A DNA stretch of 61,849 nucleotides from PXAH01 sp964605645 (GCA_964605645.1 CAZSDJ010000003.1:1-61849), one strand, 5' to 3'; positions 1 through 9,088 are shown, numbered from the stretch's first letter. Translations and numbers: made by a program. The notes: a model not told the origin generated them from the sequence alone.

Positions 1-766
1 CTTGTTCCATGGTAATTGCAATTTCTTTTAAAGCATCGGCAAAATTAGTCATATCGGAAAGTAAAACTAAAACATCTTTGTTGGCAAGAGCAAATTTTTC
101 AGCAACTGCTAAACAAAGATCCGAAATCATCAATCCTTCTACCACCGGATCCGATGCAGTATGCACAAAAAATATTGAACGTGAAAGGGCACCGCCCTCT
201 TCTAATTTATTTTTAAAAAATAAATATTGATCGTATTTTAAGCCAATCCCGCCTAAAATAATCATATCCGCTTCTGCTTGCAAAGCAATCCTAGCTAACA
301 ATTCATTATAAGGTTCGCCGGATATAGAAAATATCGGTAACTTCTGAGAAACAACTAACGAATTAAACACATCAATCATGGGAATATTGGTTCTAATCAT
401 CTTGTCGGGAATTGTTCTTTTAACAGGATTAACTGTAGGGCCGGAAATCTCGATTGTATTTTCAGCTAAACTTGAGCCTTTATCGCGAGGCTGCCCACTG
501 CCATCAAAAACTCTGCCTAACATATCTTCGGAAAAAGCAACTTTCATCGGATGCCCTAAAAATACTACCTGATCGTCAGTTGAAACCCCGCGGCTGCCGG
601 CAAAGACCTGTAAAGAAACTAGATCTTTATCAATTCTTATAACCTGAGCTAAAGATTTGCCCCTGCTGCTTCTAACCTCGGCTAACTCTTCATAAGCAAC
701 ATCTTTAGCCCTCACCGTAATTACATTTCCGGCAATGCTTAAAATTTTGCTATGAACCTTCCTCAT
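1..766 (-). CDS. atpB: V-type ATP synthase subunit B (3' end outside window)
   Basis: Non-catalytic B subunit of the V/A-type rotary ATPase head; it pairs with subunit A at the cytoplasmic face of the membrane. The frame is open from ATG at 766 to the window edge, about 255 codons of an expected 430-470. The translation begins MRKVHSKILSIAGNVI, and the P-loop position reads SISGEPYNELLARIA, the degenerate form expected of B subunits. A later DMTNFADALKE segment matches the conserved B-subunit region. The start codon overlaps the subunit A stop by 4 bp (ATGA), so the genes are probably translationally coupled. Confident family call; the C-terminus is not visible. Confidence 0.93.
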   Translation of the reverse strand, partial: MRKVHSKILSIAGNVITVRAKDVAYEELAEVRSSRGKSLAQVIRIDKDLVSLQVFAGSRGVSTDDQVVFLGHPMKVAFSEDMLGRVFDGSGQPRDKGSSLAENTIEISGPTVNPVKRTIPDKMIRTNIPMIDVFNSLVVSQKLPIFSISGEPYNELLARIALQAEADMIILGGIGLKYDQYLFFKNKLEEGGALSRSIFFVHTASDPVVEGLMISDLCLAVAEKFALANKDVLVLLSDMTNFADALKEIAITMEQ

Positions 767-2505
767 TTTTCTTCCTCTTTTTGTTTTTGTGAATTTAAGA
801 ATTTGTCAATTTCCTTTTCTTGGTTTTTATATTCATCTGAATCTTTTTCTGTATAATTCCAGTCAATAAACAGTGATCTTAACTTATGAAACATTTTCCT
901 GGCCTGGTCTTTATCAGCAAAACTAAACTTTTTCTCCAGTATAGAAGATATTTTATTGAACACGTACTCCTGCCTTTTAATACCTGTTGCCGCATCTACG
1001 GGATTGAATCCATTTTGCTGCAGATAAACTGCATCCAGGAATTCTGCTTTTAAATGAATTTGATAATCATCTATAGAAGTCCCTTCTTCTCCGACAACTT
1101 TCATCATTTGATCAACCTCATCGCCTTTTTTTAAAATGTCACGAGCTTTTTGCACTTTTGCTTTATCTAAAGGAGTTTTGTAACGAGACCAACTTTGTAG
1201 TGGATCAATTGAAGGGTACTTATGCGCATTGGCTCTATCCCTGGATAACCCGTGAAAAGCACCTACCACCTTCAGTGTAGATTGAGTAACCGGCTCATCA
1301 AAATTACCACCCGCCGGCGAAACAGTGCCGCCGATAGTCAAACTGCCTTCTGCATCAAATAGAAGCTGAATGTAGCCGGCGCGTTCATAGAACTCTGCAA
1401 TCCGTGATTCAAGATAAGCCGGGTAAGCTTCCTCACCGGGAATTTCTTCTAACCTTCCCGAAATTTCCCGCATCGCTTGCGCCCAACGCGAAGTTGAATC
1501 TGCTAAAAGTAATACATCAAGACCCATCTGACGATAATACTCACCTAGAGTTGCTGCAGTATAAACCGATGCGTCTCTGGCTGCAACCGGCATTGAACTG
1601 GTATTGCAAATAATAATCGTTCGCTCCATCAGGGAACGGCCGGTGCGCGGATCTTTTAATTTAGGAAATTTTTTCAAAGTTTCCACAACTTCACCGGCTC
1701 TCTCTCCGCAAGCAGCGATAATTACCACATCTACATCAGCATAACGGCTGATCAGCTGCTGCAAAACAGTTTTGCCCGAACCAAAGGGGCCGGGAACACA
1801 ATAGGTTCCCCCTTTTGCAACCGGAAAAAAAGTATCTAAAAGCCTCATCTTGGTAATTAATGGCTCCCGGGGGGTAAATTTTTGTTTATAAGCTGAAATC
1901 GGCACCTTTACCGGCCAGCTAATTTTCATATTTATTTTAACCTTATTGCCGGATTGATCTTCTAAAGTTGCTATTCTATCTTTGACGTTATAATCTCCTT
2001 CTGGAACAATATCATCAACAGTAAAATCACCTTTGAAAGAAAAGGGCACAAATATAAAATGTTTGAAAATCCCTTCTTCTACATGGCCCAACGGCTGGCC
2101 GGCTGAGATTTTCTTACCCTTTGTCTCCTTTTTCGGATGAAACTTCCACTTTTTCTCACTATCAATAGCTTCGAGCTGTTTACCCCGGGGTAAAAAAACA
2201 CCAAATTCTTTAGATAAATTATGAAGTGGATTTTGCAGGCCGTCATAAACTTGGCCGAGAAGGCCCGGGCCCAGCTCAACTGAAATCATTTCGCCGGAAA
2301 ATTCAATTTTATCGCCTGCCTTTATCCCCTTGGTATCTTCAAATACCTGCATGTAAGCTGTGTTTTGACTTATCCGAATCACTTCTGATTTAAGGCGTTG
2401 GTCATCAACCATCACATAACCTACCTCATTTTGTGATACGCTTTCAGGAAACTCAACTGTAATCATATTGCCGCGAATAGCTATTATTTTACCGTGTTTT
2501 TGCAT
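763..2505 (-). CDS. atpA: V-type ATP synthase subunit A (catalytic)
   Basis: Catalytic subunit of the V/A-type ATPase, hydrolysing or making ATP coupled to H+ or Na+ flow. At 580 aa it has the normal family length. The Walker A motif GPFGSGKT is at about residues 239-246, and the A-subunit-specific non-homologous insert precedes it (about residues 110-200). The later LLADSTSRWAQAMREISGRL segment is typical of subunit A. It overlaps the upstream DUF2764 gene by 17 bp and the downstream B gene by 4 bp, so it is embedded in one operon. The order E-DUF2764-A-B is the one seen in Chlamydiae, Spirochaetes and Bacteroidetes. Confidence 0.97.
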   Translation of the reverse strand: MQKHGKIIAIRGNMITVEFPESVSQNEVGYVMVDDQRLKSEVIRISQNTAYMQVFEDTKGIKAGDKIEFSGEMISVELGPGLLGQVYDGLQNPLHNLSKEFGVFLPRGKQLEAIDSEKKWKFHPKKETKGKKISAGQPLGHVEEGIFKHFIFVPFSFKGDFTVDDIVPEGDYNVKDRIATLEDQSGNKVKINMKISWPVKVPISAYKQKFTPREPLITKMRLLDTFFPVAKGGTYCVPGPFGSGKTVLQQLISRYADVDVVIIAACGERAGEVVETLKKFPKLKDPRTGRSLMERTIIICNTSSMPVAARDASVYTAATLGEYYRQMGLDVLLLADSTSRWAQAMREISGRLEEIPGEEAYPAYLESRIAEFYERAGYIQLLFDAEGSLTIGGTVSPAGGNFDEPVTQSTLKVVGAFHGLSRDRANAHKYPSIDPLQSWSRYKTPLDKAKVQKARDILKKGDEVDQMMKVVGEEGTSIDDYQIHLKAEFLDAVYLQQNGFNPVDAATGIKRQEYVFNKISSILEKKFSFADKDQARKMFHKLRSLFIDWNYTEKDSDEYKNQEKEIDKFLNSQKQKEEEK

Positions 2506-2995
2506 TTTCTACCTCTGTTAATGAATCAAATTTTTCAGTTCCTTTTTCTTTGTTAAAACTTAATACTTTTCCCAATATTTGTAATTTCAAAAAATATGCT
2601 ATTACAGCTTCTAAATTAAAAACATAATCTTTAGAAAGCTCTTCAACTTGATCCCACCTGTAAGAAAGTAATTTATTTTCAACTTCCAAAGGGTTTCCTT
2701 CTAATATTTTTTTTTCTAAAACCCCTTCTAATTGATATTCTTGTTTATCTTTTTTACCTTTGCGGTAAGCTGCTAATTCTTTTCGTAAACTTAATTCAAA
2801 TTTTTTGTATTTTTCTGAAAAAGAAGTTTTCCCTTTCTTGGCTAAATTTTCAATATCCGCTTCTTGCAGTTTTTTAAAATCTTTTTCAGCCAGCCATTTC
2901 TTTGCTTCCTCTAAAAATGAATTTTTATCTAAATAAGTTTTTTCGTTAAATTTAAGCAGAGGGAGCTGGGCAATAAGGTAATAATATTTATCCAT
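2489..2995 (-). CDS. DUF2764 protein of V-type ATPase operon
   Basis: A 168-aa protein beginning MDKYYYLIAQLPLL, the typical N-terminus of DUF2764 proteins, which sit between subunits E and A in many bacterial V-type ATPase operons. It is rich in Lys and Glu, largely helical in appearance, and has no signal peptide or membrane segment. It overlaps atpE by 8 bp and atpA by 17 bp. These operons often lack a recognisable subunit C, so a stalk or adaptor role is plausible, but that is inference from position only. Confidence 0.8.
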   Translation of the reverse strand: MDKYYYLIAQLPLLKFNEKTYLDKNSFLEEAKKWLAEKDFKKLQEADIENLAKKGKTSFSEKYKKFELSLRKELAAYRKGKKDKQEYQLEGVLEKKILEGNPLEVENKLLSYRWDQVEELSKDYVFNLEAVIAYFLKLQILGKVLSFNKEKGTEKFDSLTEVENAKTR

Positions 2996-3599
2996 TCTTT
3001 TTGTCTGAAATTAAATTTGATATGGTAGGATTGAGAAAAACTGACAAACTTTCCGTTATCCCTTCATCAGAGAAATCATAATAAGTATCTTCTCCTTTTA
3101 TCCCCACCTGAAATCCCTTTTCGATTGATTTAGAACTTTTTATCTCTATTCTTTCTGCAGCTTTTTCTTTAAACTTTGACATTAAAATCTGCTCTACTTT
3201 TTCTTTATCTTTTTCACTTAATAAAACTTCAAGACTCTTATCTTTATCTTCGCTCCATTTATCAATAATGTTTTCTAATATCTGAGCCAGTACCTCCGGC
3301 CCCAGAGCCTCTCTCAGCTGCTGTTTCAGGATATTATCAAAGATAGCGGTTAACTTTTCCCGGACTGAAAGCACGACATTGCGGGCAGCTTGGCAAACAG
3401 AATTTTCTCCATTTTTCTGAAAATTTTCAGCTTCCTTTTTTGCTTCTTCTTTAATGTTTTCAGCTTCTTGTTTGGCTTTTTCTATTATCTCTTTTTTGGT
3501 GTTTTCTGCTTCTTTCAATATCTGATCGGCTTTTTGTTCTGCCTCCTGAACACCTTCTTTTTTAATTTTTTCAATTAAACTTTCTAATTTAACATCCAT
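2988..3599 (-). CDS. atpE: V-type ATP synthase subunit E
   Basis: Peripheral stalk (stator) subunit of the V/A-type ATPase. At 203 aa it has the usual length. Residues about 5-60 form a long charged coiled coil rich in Glu, Lys and Ala (EAEQKADQILKEAENTKKE), followed by the globular C-terminal domain with a VLLSEKDKEKVEQIL segment. It is the first recognisable gene of the ATPase operon here, 78 bp after pyrF on the same strand. A purine-rich Shine-Dalgarno (GGAGGAA on the coding strand) lies just upstream of the ATG at 3599. Confidence 0.88.
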   Translation of the reverse strand: MDVKLESLIEKIKKEGVQEAEQKADQILKEAENTKKEIIEKAKQEAENIKEEAKKEAENFQKNGENSVCQAARNVVLSVREKLTAIFDNILKQQLREALGPEVLAQILENIIDKWSEDKDKSLEVLLSEKDKEKVEQILMSKFKEKAAERIEIKSSKSIEKGFQVGIKGEDTYYDFSDEGITESLSVFLNPTISNLISDKKNG

Positions 3600-3677
3600 A
3601 TTCTTCCTCCGGGTTTTTATTTTAGATTAAGATTATAAAACCTAGGGCTAAAAATGCAAATTATTTTAAAAACTATT

Positions 3678-4349
3678 CTAAACCACGCTTTCTATCAATC
3701 TTTCTGCAGCCCCAAGAGGATTATCGCTTTTTATAATTGGCCTGCCAACTACAAAATAATCTGACCTTGCTTTTACAGCGTCGGCTAAAGTAGCAGTTCT
3801 TTTTTGGTCATCAACTGTTTGTTTTTGTCTTATCCCCGGGGTTATTGTAAGCAATCCTGTTTCCGCTTTAATTCGCTCTGCCTCCCATACACTACAAACT
3901 ATCCCCTGAACTTTTGCTTCTTTACCTATTTTAGCTAATTTTAAAATTTGGCTTAAAGAAACTTCTTTTGAGGTTAATTCTGTTACCCCAAAAATTAAAG
4001 GAGTTCTTTTATTGTTTTCTTTGGCATATTGTGCAATTTTATCAGTTAATATTGATAAACCTTGTCTGCCTGCTTTTAGGTGTACAGTAAAAGACCAGGC
4101 ATCTAGATCGACCAGGGCTTTGGCGGCCTCTACCATAGTGTTTGGAATGTCATAAAATTTAAAATCTAAGAAAATATCTGCCCCTTTATCTTTAGCCCAA
4201 TTAATGACTTGGGGCCCAAAACGCATAAAGGCAACTGGCCCTATTTTAAATTTGTTTACTTTGGGAGACAATTTATCTATTATTTCTTTAATTTTATTTT
4301 CTGAATCTAGGTCTAAGGCAACAATCAACCTGCTCCATAAATTAGACAT
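3678..4349 (-). CDS. pyrF: orotidine 5'-phosphate decarboxylase
   Basis: Converts OMP to UMP, the last step of de novo pyrimidine synthesis. At 223 aa it is a (beta/alpha)8 barrel of normal size. The DLDSENKIKE start and the catalytic D-x-K-x-x-D region (FLDFKFYDIPNT, about residues 60-71) are present, as is the C-terminal phosphate-binding GRPI segment. It overlaps pyrD by 8 bp and closes the pyrK-pyrD-pyrF operon before the ATPase genes. Confidence 0.95.
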   Translation of the reverse strand: MSNLWSRLIVALDLDSENKIKEIIDKLSPKVNKFKIGPVAFMRFGPQVINWAKDKGADIFLDFKFYDIPNTMVEAAKALVDLDAWSFTVHLKAGRQGLSILTDKIAQYAKENNKRTPLIFGVTELTSKEVSLSQILKLAKIGKEAKVQGIVCSVWEAERIKAETGLLTITPGIRQKQTVDDQKRTATLADAVKARSDYFVVGRPIIKSDNPLGAAERLIESVV

Positions 4350-5247
4350 GAAAGCTGCTCCTTATATCTTTTAAATTTTTCATTTTATTTTCTTTCATAT
4401 ATTTTTTAATCCCTTTTAAAATATCTTTAGCGGCGTTTGGATAAATTAAATTTATAGTCCCTAAACTTATCGCCTCTGCTCCTGCTAACAAAAATTCTAT
4501 CGTATCTTTATAGCTTGTTATCCCGCCCCCGCCAATTACAGGAATTTGAACGGCCTTGGCAACCTGCCAAACCCGATACAAACTCATTGGCTTGATCGCC
4601 GGCCCGGAATACCCTCCGGAAACATTACCTAAATACGGCCTTTTAGTTTCTATGTCAATCGCTAATGAAAAATATGTATTCACTAACGAGATGGCATCTG
4701 CGCCGGCCGCTTCTGCTTTTTTAGCTATTTTTACAATATCGGTTACCTCCGGAGTCAGCTTTGCAATTATAATTTTTTTAGTTAATTTCCTTAAACATTT
4801 AATTAACTTATAAGTTGCCTGCAGATCTTGTGAAATTAATTTTTTGTTTTTTAGGTTGGGACAGGATAAATTAAGTTCGAATCCATCTATCCCCTTTTCT
4901 TTATTTAATTTTTTTATTAATTCCTGATATTCATCAGTTGAATTGCCGCCTACACTGATTATATGTTTTGTTCTTAATTTTATCAAACCAGGTAATTTTT
5001 GTTTGGCAAAAACTTCCAGGCCGGGATTTTCCAAACCAATTGCATTGATAACGCCACAACCTGTTTCATAAATTCTGGGAGGGGGACTGCCTTGTTTTGG
5101 CTCAACTGTTATCGTTTTTGCTATAATTGCACCAATTGAGGAAAAATCAACCAATCCTTTTAGCTCATCCCCAAAGCCAAAAGTCCCGGAAGCACAAATA
5201 ATCGGGTTGTTTAATTTTAATTTACCAATATTAACTGTTAAATCCAT
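4342..5247 (-). CDS. pyrD: dihydroorotate dehydrogenase B, catalytic subunit
   Basis: Oxidises dihydroorotate to orotate using FMN; the class 1B enzyme works with the PyrK electron-transfer subunit. At 301 aa it has normal length. The LNNPIICASGTFGFG N-terminal segment, the NLSCPN substrate loop, the AKLTPEVTD strand and the C-terminal GGGGI FMN-binding loop are visible. Its position 9 bp after pyrK and overlapping pyrF supports the 1B assignment. Confidence 0.96.
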   Translation of the reverse strand: MDLTVNIGKLKLNNPIICASGTFGFGDELKGLVDFSSIGAIIAKTITVEPKQGSPPPRIYETGCGVINAIGLENPGLEVFAKQKLPGLIKLRTKHIISVGGNSTDEYQELIKKLNKEKGIDGFELNLSCPNLKNKKLISQDLQATYKLIKCLRKLTKKIIIAKLTPEVTDIVKIAKKAEAAGADAISLVNTYFSLAIDIETKRPYLGNVSGGYSGPAIKPMSLYRVWQVAKAVQIPVIGGGGITSYKDTIEFLLAGAEAISLGTINLIYPNAAKDILKGIKKYMKENKMKNLKDIRSSFHV

Positions 5248-5256
5248 ATTCTTATT

Positions 5257-6048
5257 CTATCCCCAAATATTATTTAAATCAAATACCGGCCCGTCCTGGC
5301 AGACTTTTTTATAGCCTGATTTGGTAGCAATTACACAGGCGCAGCAAACTCCCAGGCCGCAGCCCATAAATTGTTCAAAAGAAACTTGCGTATTTAAGTT
5401 TTTCTTCTTTTTTGTTGTCTTATGTATCTGGTAAAACATATCTTTGGGACCACAAGCGTAGATACTAGTCCTAAGTTCTAAGTCCAAAGTCCTAAGTTGG
5501 TCCTTTAGTAAATTGGTGACAAAGCCTTTCCGGCCTTTGGAACCATCTTCAGTTGCTACTTTTACCTTAAACCCTAAGTTTCTAAATTCTTTTTCACACA
5601 CTAATTCACGTTTATCCTTAGCCCCCAAGAGTATAATATTTCGGATTTCGGATTTCGGATTTCGGATTTCCTTTAGTTTTTTCGCCAGAAAAACTAAAGG
5701 GGCCACACCTATCCCCCCGGCCACTAAAACAGAGTTTGTATCCTCATCTAACCTGAATCCATTACCTAAGGGGCCGATAATATCCAGCTGGCTTTCTTTT
5801 CTTTTTTTGGATAAAGCTTCCGTGCCTTTGCCTCGTACTTTAAAAAGAATGTAAATTAAATTTTTATCTACTTTATGAATACTCAAAGGCCTGCGCAGAA
5901 TTATTGTTTCTATCTTAATGTGTAAAAAGTTGCCGGGTTGAGCAGTCTTTGCTAGGTGGATAGACTGAAAACTAATCAAAAAGATATCATCTTTTACCCT
6001 TTTAACCTCTTTAACTTTTACTCTAAATTGTTTTACCTTTTTCTGCAT
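5257..6048 (-). CDS. pyrK: dihydroorotate dehydrogenase B, electron transfer subunit
   Basis: FAD and [2Fe-2S] subunit that passes electrons from PyrD to NAD+. The flavin-binding RRPLSIH motif is at about residues 53-59, a nucleotide-binding GGIGVAPL follows, and the C-terminal cluster motif CGLGVCCACV...VCQDGPVF supplies the four cysteines. It is first in the pyrK-pyrD-pyrF operon. The reading frame contains two in-frame tandem-repeat insertions (see 5467-5502 and 5639-5670), which add short surface peptides such as EIRNPKSEIRN. The active-site motifs are intact. Confidence 0.95.
   Translation of the reverse strand: MQKKVKQFRVKVKEVKRVKDDIFLISFQSIHLAKTAQPGNFLHIKIETIILRRPLSIHKVDKNLIYILFKVRGKGTEALSKKRKESQLDIIGPLGNGFRLDEDTNSVLVAGGIGVAPLVFLAKKLKEIRNPKSEIRNIILLGAKDKRELVCEKEFRNLGFKVKVATEDGSKGRKGFVTNLLKDQLRTLDLELRTSIYACGPKDMFYQIHKTTKKKKNLNTQVSFEQFMGCGLGVCCACVIATKSGYKKVCQDGPVFDLNNIWG
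5467..5502. repeat. in-frame simple repeat inside pyrK (CCTAAGT/AAGTCC type)
   Basis: Imperfect tandem copies of a short AGTCCTAAGTT-type unit. Read on the minus strand they encode LRTLDLELRT within pyrK, just before the conserved YACGP motif. The frame is preserved. It looks like a low-complexity expansion tolerated in a loop. Confidence 0.7.
5639..5670. repeat. in-frame heptanucleotide repeat inside pyrK (CGGATTT)n
   Basis: About four and a half perfect copies of the 7-bp unit CGGATTT. On the minus strand it encodes the peptide EIRNPKSEIRN between the NAD-binding strands of PyrK. Heptamer repeats cycle through three frames, so only some copy numbers keep the gene in frame. The present number does. 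Confidence 0.85.
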
Positions 6049-6114
6049 CGCCTTATTCTACCAAAAATCCTCATTTTCTCAATCATTCTTATCACCCAAA
6101 AAGGGGACGCAAGA

Positions 6115-6256
6115 AGGGGACGTTCCCCTCGTTTGTAACTACTTCATTATCAATTGGTTACAGACAGGCATTTTCCGCAAAGTTTATACTGTGGAAATGG
6201 CCACCTCATAACTTTCTTTCGCCCAAAGAGTTATGGATGAGGGAAACGTCCCCTTT
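6115..6256 (+). mobile_element. non-autonomous palindromic element, copy 1 (about 142 bp)
   Basis: Begins GGGGACGTTCCCCTCG and ends GAGGGAAACGTCCCC, giving terminal inverted repeats. Internal hairpins include GTAAC...GTTAC and TTTTCCGC...GTGGAAAT. Reverse-complemented, the element at 52834-52978 aligns with it almost without gaps, so this is a dispersed repeat family. A partial extra end (AAAAAGGGGACG) lies at 6099-6109. It carries no ORF. It fills the pyrK-pabBC gap and abuts the pabBC stop. It resembles REP/MITE elements mobilised in trans by Y1 transposases, but no transposase with matching ends is in the window. Confidence 0.8.
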
Positions 6257-6263
6257 CTGTTGA

Positions 6264-8054
6264 TTAGCAAATCTTTGCTTCCAGCAAGCCTCTTACGGAA
6301 TTGCCCACATAAATCTTATCTGCTTTTTTTAAGTCCCGCAGATAAAGCACTTTTTCAACGGCTTTGTTCTTCTTTAATAAATGCTGCCTTAATACCCCCG
6401 GCAAAAGGCCGCAAGATAACGGCGGAGTATATAATTTCCCTTTTTTTTCTATAAAAATATTGGTGATTGTTCCTTCCGTTAACTCATTGTTTTTATTGAG
6501 AAAAATGCTCTCGAAAAAACCTTCGTTTTTCGTTTTTTTTCTTTCCTGATTGTAAAAATTTCTTTTTGTTGTCTTATGATAAAGATAAATATTAGAAGCG
6601 TCTACCCTTTTTTGATTAATCTTTACTTTAACCGGTAAATTAATTTTATCTACTCTCTTTGCGGAAATCGTCATCTTCCCTGATGAATTAACCAATAACC
6701 TTAATTTCGTATCTATTTTTCTTTTCTTGATTTTTTCTTCTAAATTTTTCTTGATTTTTTCCGGATAAAAAGGATAAGAAAAAAAATCACAACTTTTCTC
6801 CAGCCGCCTCAGATGCCACCCCAGCAACCAAAACCCTTTTTCTTTAGACCATAATATTGTCTCAATTAATTTTGGTGGTTTTTGTAATTTTGTAAAAAAG
6901 TCTGCTTTCAGCAGCGCTTCTTTATATTCGGCTTCCTTTTTTGAGTCATAAAGAATACCTCCTCCTACCCCTAATTGGCCTTTTTCTTTTTTAATCTCTA
7001 GCGTTCTTATTGCTACATTAAAACAAGCTTTCTTTTTAGGCGAAATATAACCTATGGCCCCTGTATAAATCCCGCGCGGTTCCTTTTCCAATTCTTTTAT
7101 TATTTTCATAGTTTTTATTTTCGGCGCACCAGTTACGGACCCGCAGGGGAAAAGAGAGGTAAATATATCTTTTAATTTCTTTCTTTTATCTATTTCTGCT
7201 TTAATAGTCGAGGTCATTTGGTAAAGAGTCCGATATTTCTCAATGCTAAAAAGCTTGGGAACTTCTACCTTTTTTGCAATTCTCCCTAAGTCATTTCTTA
7301 AAAGATCTGTAATCATTACATTTTCCGCTTTAATTTTTTTGCTTTGAGCAAGCTGCCTGGCTTTATTCTTGTCTCGATGGCTATCTTTATCACGAGAAGC
7401 GGTTCCTTTCATTGGTTTAGTTGTGATTTTATTTTCTCTTATCTTCATAAATAATTCCGGTGAAAAAGAAAGAAATGTATTCTCCTCATCAGGCTTGATT
7501 AAAGCTGCATAAGAAGTTGGTTGGCTTATACGTAAATAATTATAAAGGTTCAAAGGATTTCCTTTAAAATCAAAATTAATTTTAAAAGTAAAATTAGTTT
7601 GATAAGTGTCGCCTTCTTTTAAAAAATATTTAATTTTTTCAATTTTATTTTTATACTCCTTTTTAGTAATATTTGGTTTTATGTTTTTTATAAGAAAATC
7701 TTCTCGGAATTGATTTATATCATCTTTTATCTTAATTTCTTGGGGCGATTTTGTTACTAGAAACCAGGCAAGCGGTGCATTATTTTTTTCTTGTAGGTTT
7801 TTTAAGCTGTCCTCTAAAAAATAACCAAATTCATAACAGAAATATCCGGCTACCCACAACCCCTTGTCTAGATAATTTTCTATTTTTTTAAAAAAAGAAT
7901 CTACCGAATCTTGGGGCCCAAACTTTAGAACTTTAACTACATCCGAAAAAAGAAAAGATTTTTTATTTTCTTTATCTTTTCTAATAGTATCTAGAAGAAT
8001 ATAAGGAGGCTTTAATCGAGATAGTTCTTGCGGAAATAACTTTGAATCAAGCAT
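6264..8054 (-). CDS. pabBC: aminodeoxychorismate synthase component I / 4-amino-4-deoxychorismate lyase fusion
   Basis: Two-domain protein of p-aminobenzoate (folate) synthesis. Residues about 1-370 are a chorismate-binding PabB domain with MKGTASRD, ITDLLRNDLGRIA and the FPCGSVTGAPK signature. Residues about 390-596 are a class IV aminotransferase-like PabC domain ending ELTEGTITNIF and PLSCGLLPGVLRQ. PabB first makes aminodeoxychorismate, then PabC releases pyruvate to give pABA. The fused arrangement is known in many bacteria. No pabA glutamine amidotransferase is adjacent. At 596 aa both domains appear complete. Confidence 0.93.
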   Translation of the reverse strand: MLDSKLFPQELSRLKPPYILLDTIRKDKENKKSFLFSDVVKVLKFGPQDSVDSFFKKIENYLDKGLWVAGYFCYEFGYFLEDSLKNLQEKNNAPLAWFLVTKSPQEIKIKDDINQFREDFLIKNIKPNITKKEYKNKIEKIKYFLKEGDTYQTNFTFKINFDFKGNPLNLYNYLRISQPTSYAALIKPDEENTFLSFSPELFMKIRENKITTKPMKGTASRDKDSHRDKNKARQLAQSKKIKAENVMITDLLRNDLGRIAKKVEVPKLFSIEKYRTLYQMTSTIKAEIDKRKKLKDIFTSLFPCGSVTGAPKIKTMKIIKELEKEPRGIYTGAIGYISPKKKACFNVAIRTLEIKKEKGQLGVGGGILYDSKKEAEYKEALLKADFFTKLQKPPKLIETILWSKEKGFWLLGWHLRRLEKSCDFFSYPFYPEKIKKNLEEKIKKRKIDTKLRLLVNSSGKMTISAKRVDKINLPVKVKINQKRVDASNIYLYHKTTKRNFYNQERKKTKNEGFFESIFLNKNNELTEGTITNIFIEKKGKLYTPPLSCGLLPGVLRQHLLKKNKAVEKVLYLRDLKKADKIYVGNSVRGLLEAKIC

Positions 8055-8133
8055 AGAAATCCAATTTTAAGAATATTTCTTTTTTATATTTTTTTTATCT
8101 GTGTCTTCTGTAAAACTAGCTATGGAGTGCATC

Positions 8134-8213
8134 CTGCCCAGTACCAGAACGAAGTTCGGTACCGGGCAGCCCTAAATCGTGATTTTGCAAAGCAAAAATC
8201 TCTGGTTTAGGGC
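8134..8213. repeat. tandem double hairpin between mutM and pabBC
   Basis: Two adjacent palindromes. The first (8134-8169) pairs CTGCCC with GGGCAG and contains a second stem around GTACC...GGTACC. The second (8169-8213) pairs GCCCTAAA with TTTAGGGC and contains an inner ATTTTGCAAAGCAAAAAT hairpin. There is no U-run after the stem on the minus strand, so an intrinsic terminator is not well supported. The two-hairpin layout resembles the insertions in the broken tRNA-Asp near 31.85 kb. Confidence 0.75.
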
Positions 8214-8228
8214 TGCGTAATCTGTGAT

Positions 8229-9029
8229 TCATTTTTGACAATAAGAGCAAAAACAAGTTCCTCGGCCTGCCACATTTATTTTTGTGAGCGGTCTTTTACA
8301 AATTACGCAAGGTTGGTTTTTTCTCCCATACACTTTTAGTCTTTTTTCCATGCCGCCGGACTCTCCGCTTAAATCTCGATAAGAATCAACTGATGAACCA
8401 CGATGTTTTATGGCCTCTTCTAAGACAGCCTTTAGCTTTTCGTAAAGTTCTGCTGCTTCTTGGCCGGATAGAGTGTTGACAGCTCTGCGGGGATCAATTT
8501 TAGCTAAAAATAATGCTTCTTGAACATAGATATTGCCCACACCGGCAATAAAATTTTGATTCATAATTAATGCTTTAATATTACCTTTCTTTAGTTTTAT
8601 TTTTTCTTTAAACTCTTTACTGCTTATTTCAGATATTTCCGGGCCCAGTCTTTTTATAAAATCTAAATCTTTGTATTGGTTTCTCAGCCTCAACTGCCCA
8701 ATAAGCCTTGAGTCCATATAATTAAGTGCTTTGCCGTTAGAAAGATTGAAAATTACCCTGGCTCTTTCTTGACCTTTTCCATAGTAAAGCCAACCGGTCA
8801 TTCTTAAATGGATTATCAGAATTTTTTCTTTTGTTAATTGAATAATTAAAAGTTTACCTCGTCTTATTATCTTCTCAACTTTCCGGCCAATAATTTCTTT
8901 TTTAAACTGAACTGGTGTGGGTTCTTTTATTACTTCAGCTCTTTTAATTTTTACTGCAGTAATTTTTTTCCCTACAACTTTTTTTTCTAACTCTTTTTGT
9001 ATGGTTGCAACTTCCGGTAATTCAGGCAT
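8229..9029 (-). CDS. mutM: bifunctional DNA-formamidopyrimidine glycosylase/AP lyase
   Basis: Base-excision repair enzyme removing 8-oxoguanine and formamidopyrimidines. At 266 aa it has the normal length. The N-terminal PELPEV supplies the catalytic Pro and Glu, and RRGKLL contains the conserved Lys (about residue 58). The mid-protein NQNFIAGVGNIYVQEALF segment begins the helix-two-turn-helix. The C-terminal zinc finger CVIC...CSYCQK has all four cysteines. It is followed by pabBC after a hairpin-bearing gap. Confidence 0.97.
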   Translation of the reverse strand: MPELPEVATIQKELEKKVVGKKITAVKIKRAEVIKEPTPVQFKKEIIGRKVEKIIRRGKLLIIQLTKEKILIIHLRMTGWLYYGKGQERARVIFNLSNGKALNYMDSRLIGQLRLRNQYKDLDFIKRLGPEISEISSKEFKEKIKLKKGNIKALIMNQNFIAGVGNIYVQEALFLAKIDPRRAVNTLSGQEAAELYEKLKAVLEEAIKHRGSSVDSYRDLSGESGGMEKRLKVYGRKNQPCVICKRPLTKINVAGRGTCFCSYCQK

Positions 9030-9088
9030 AATTATATAATTTATAATCGATAATTGATAATTGAGATTTAATATTTAATTATCATTTA

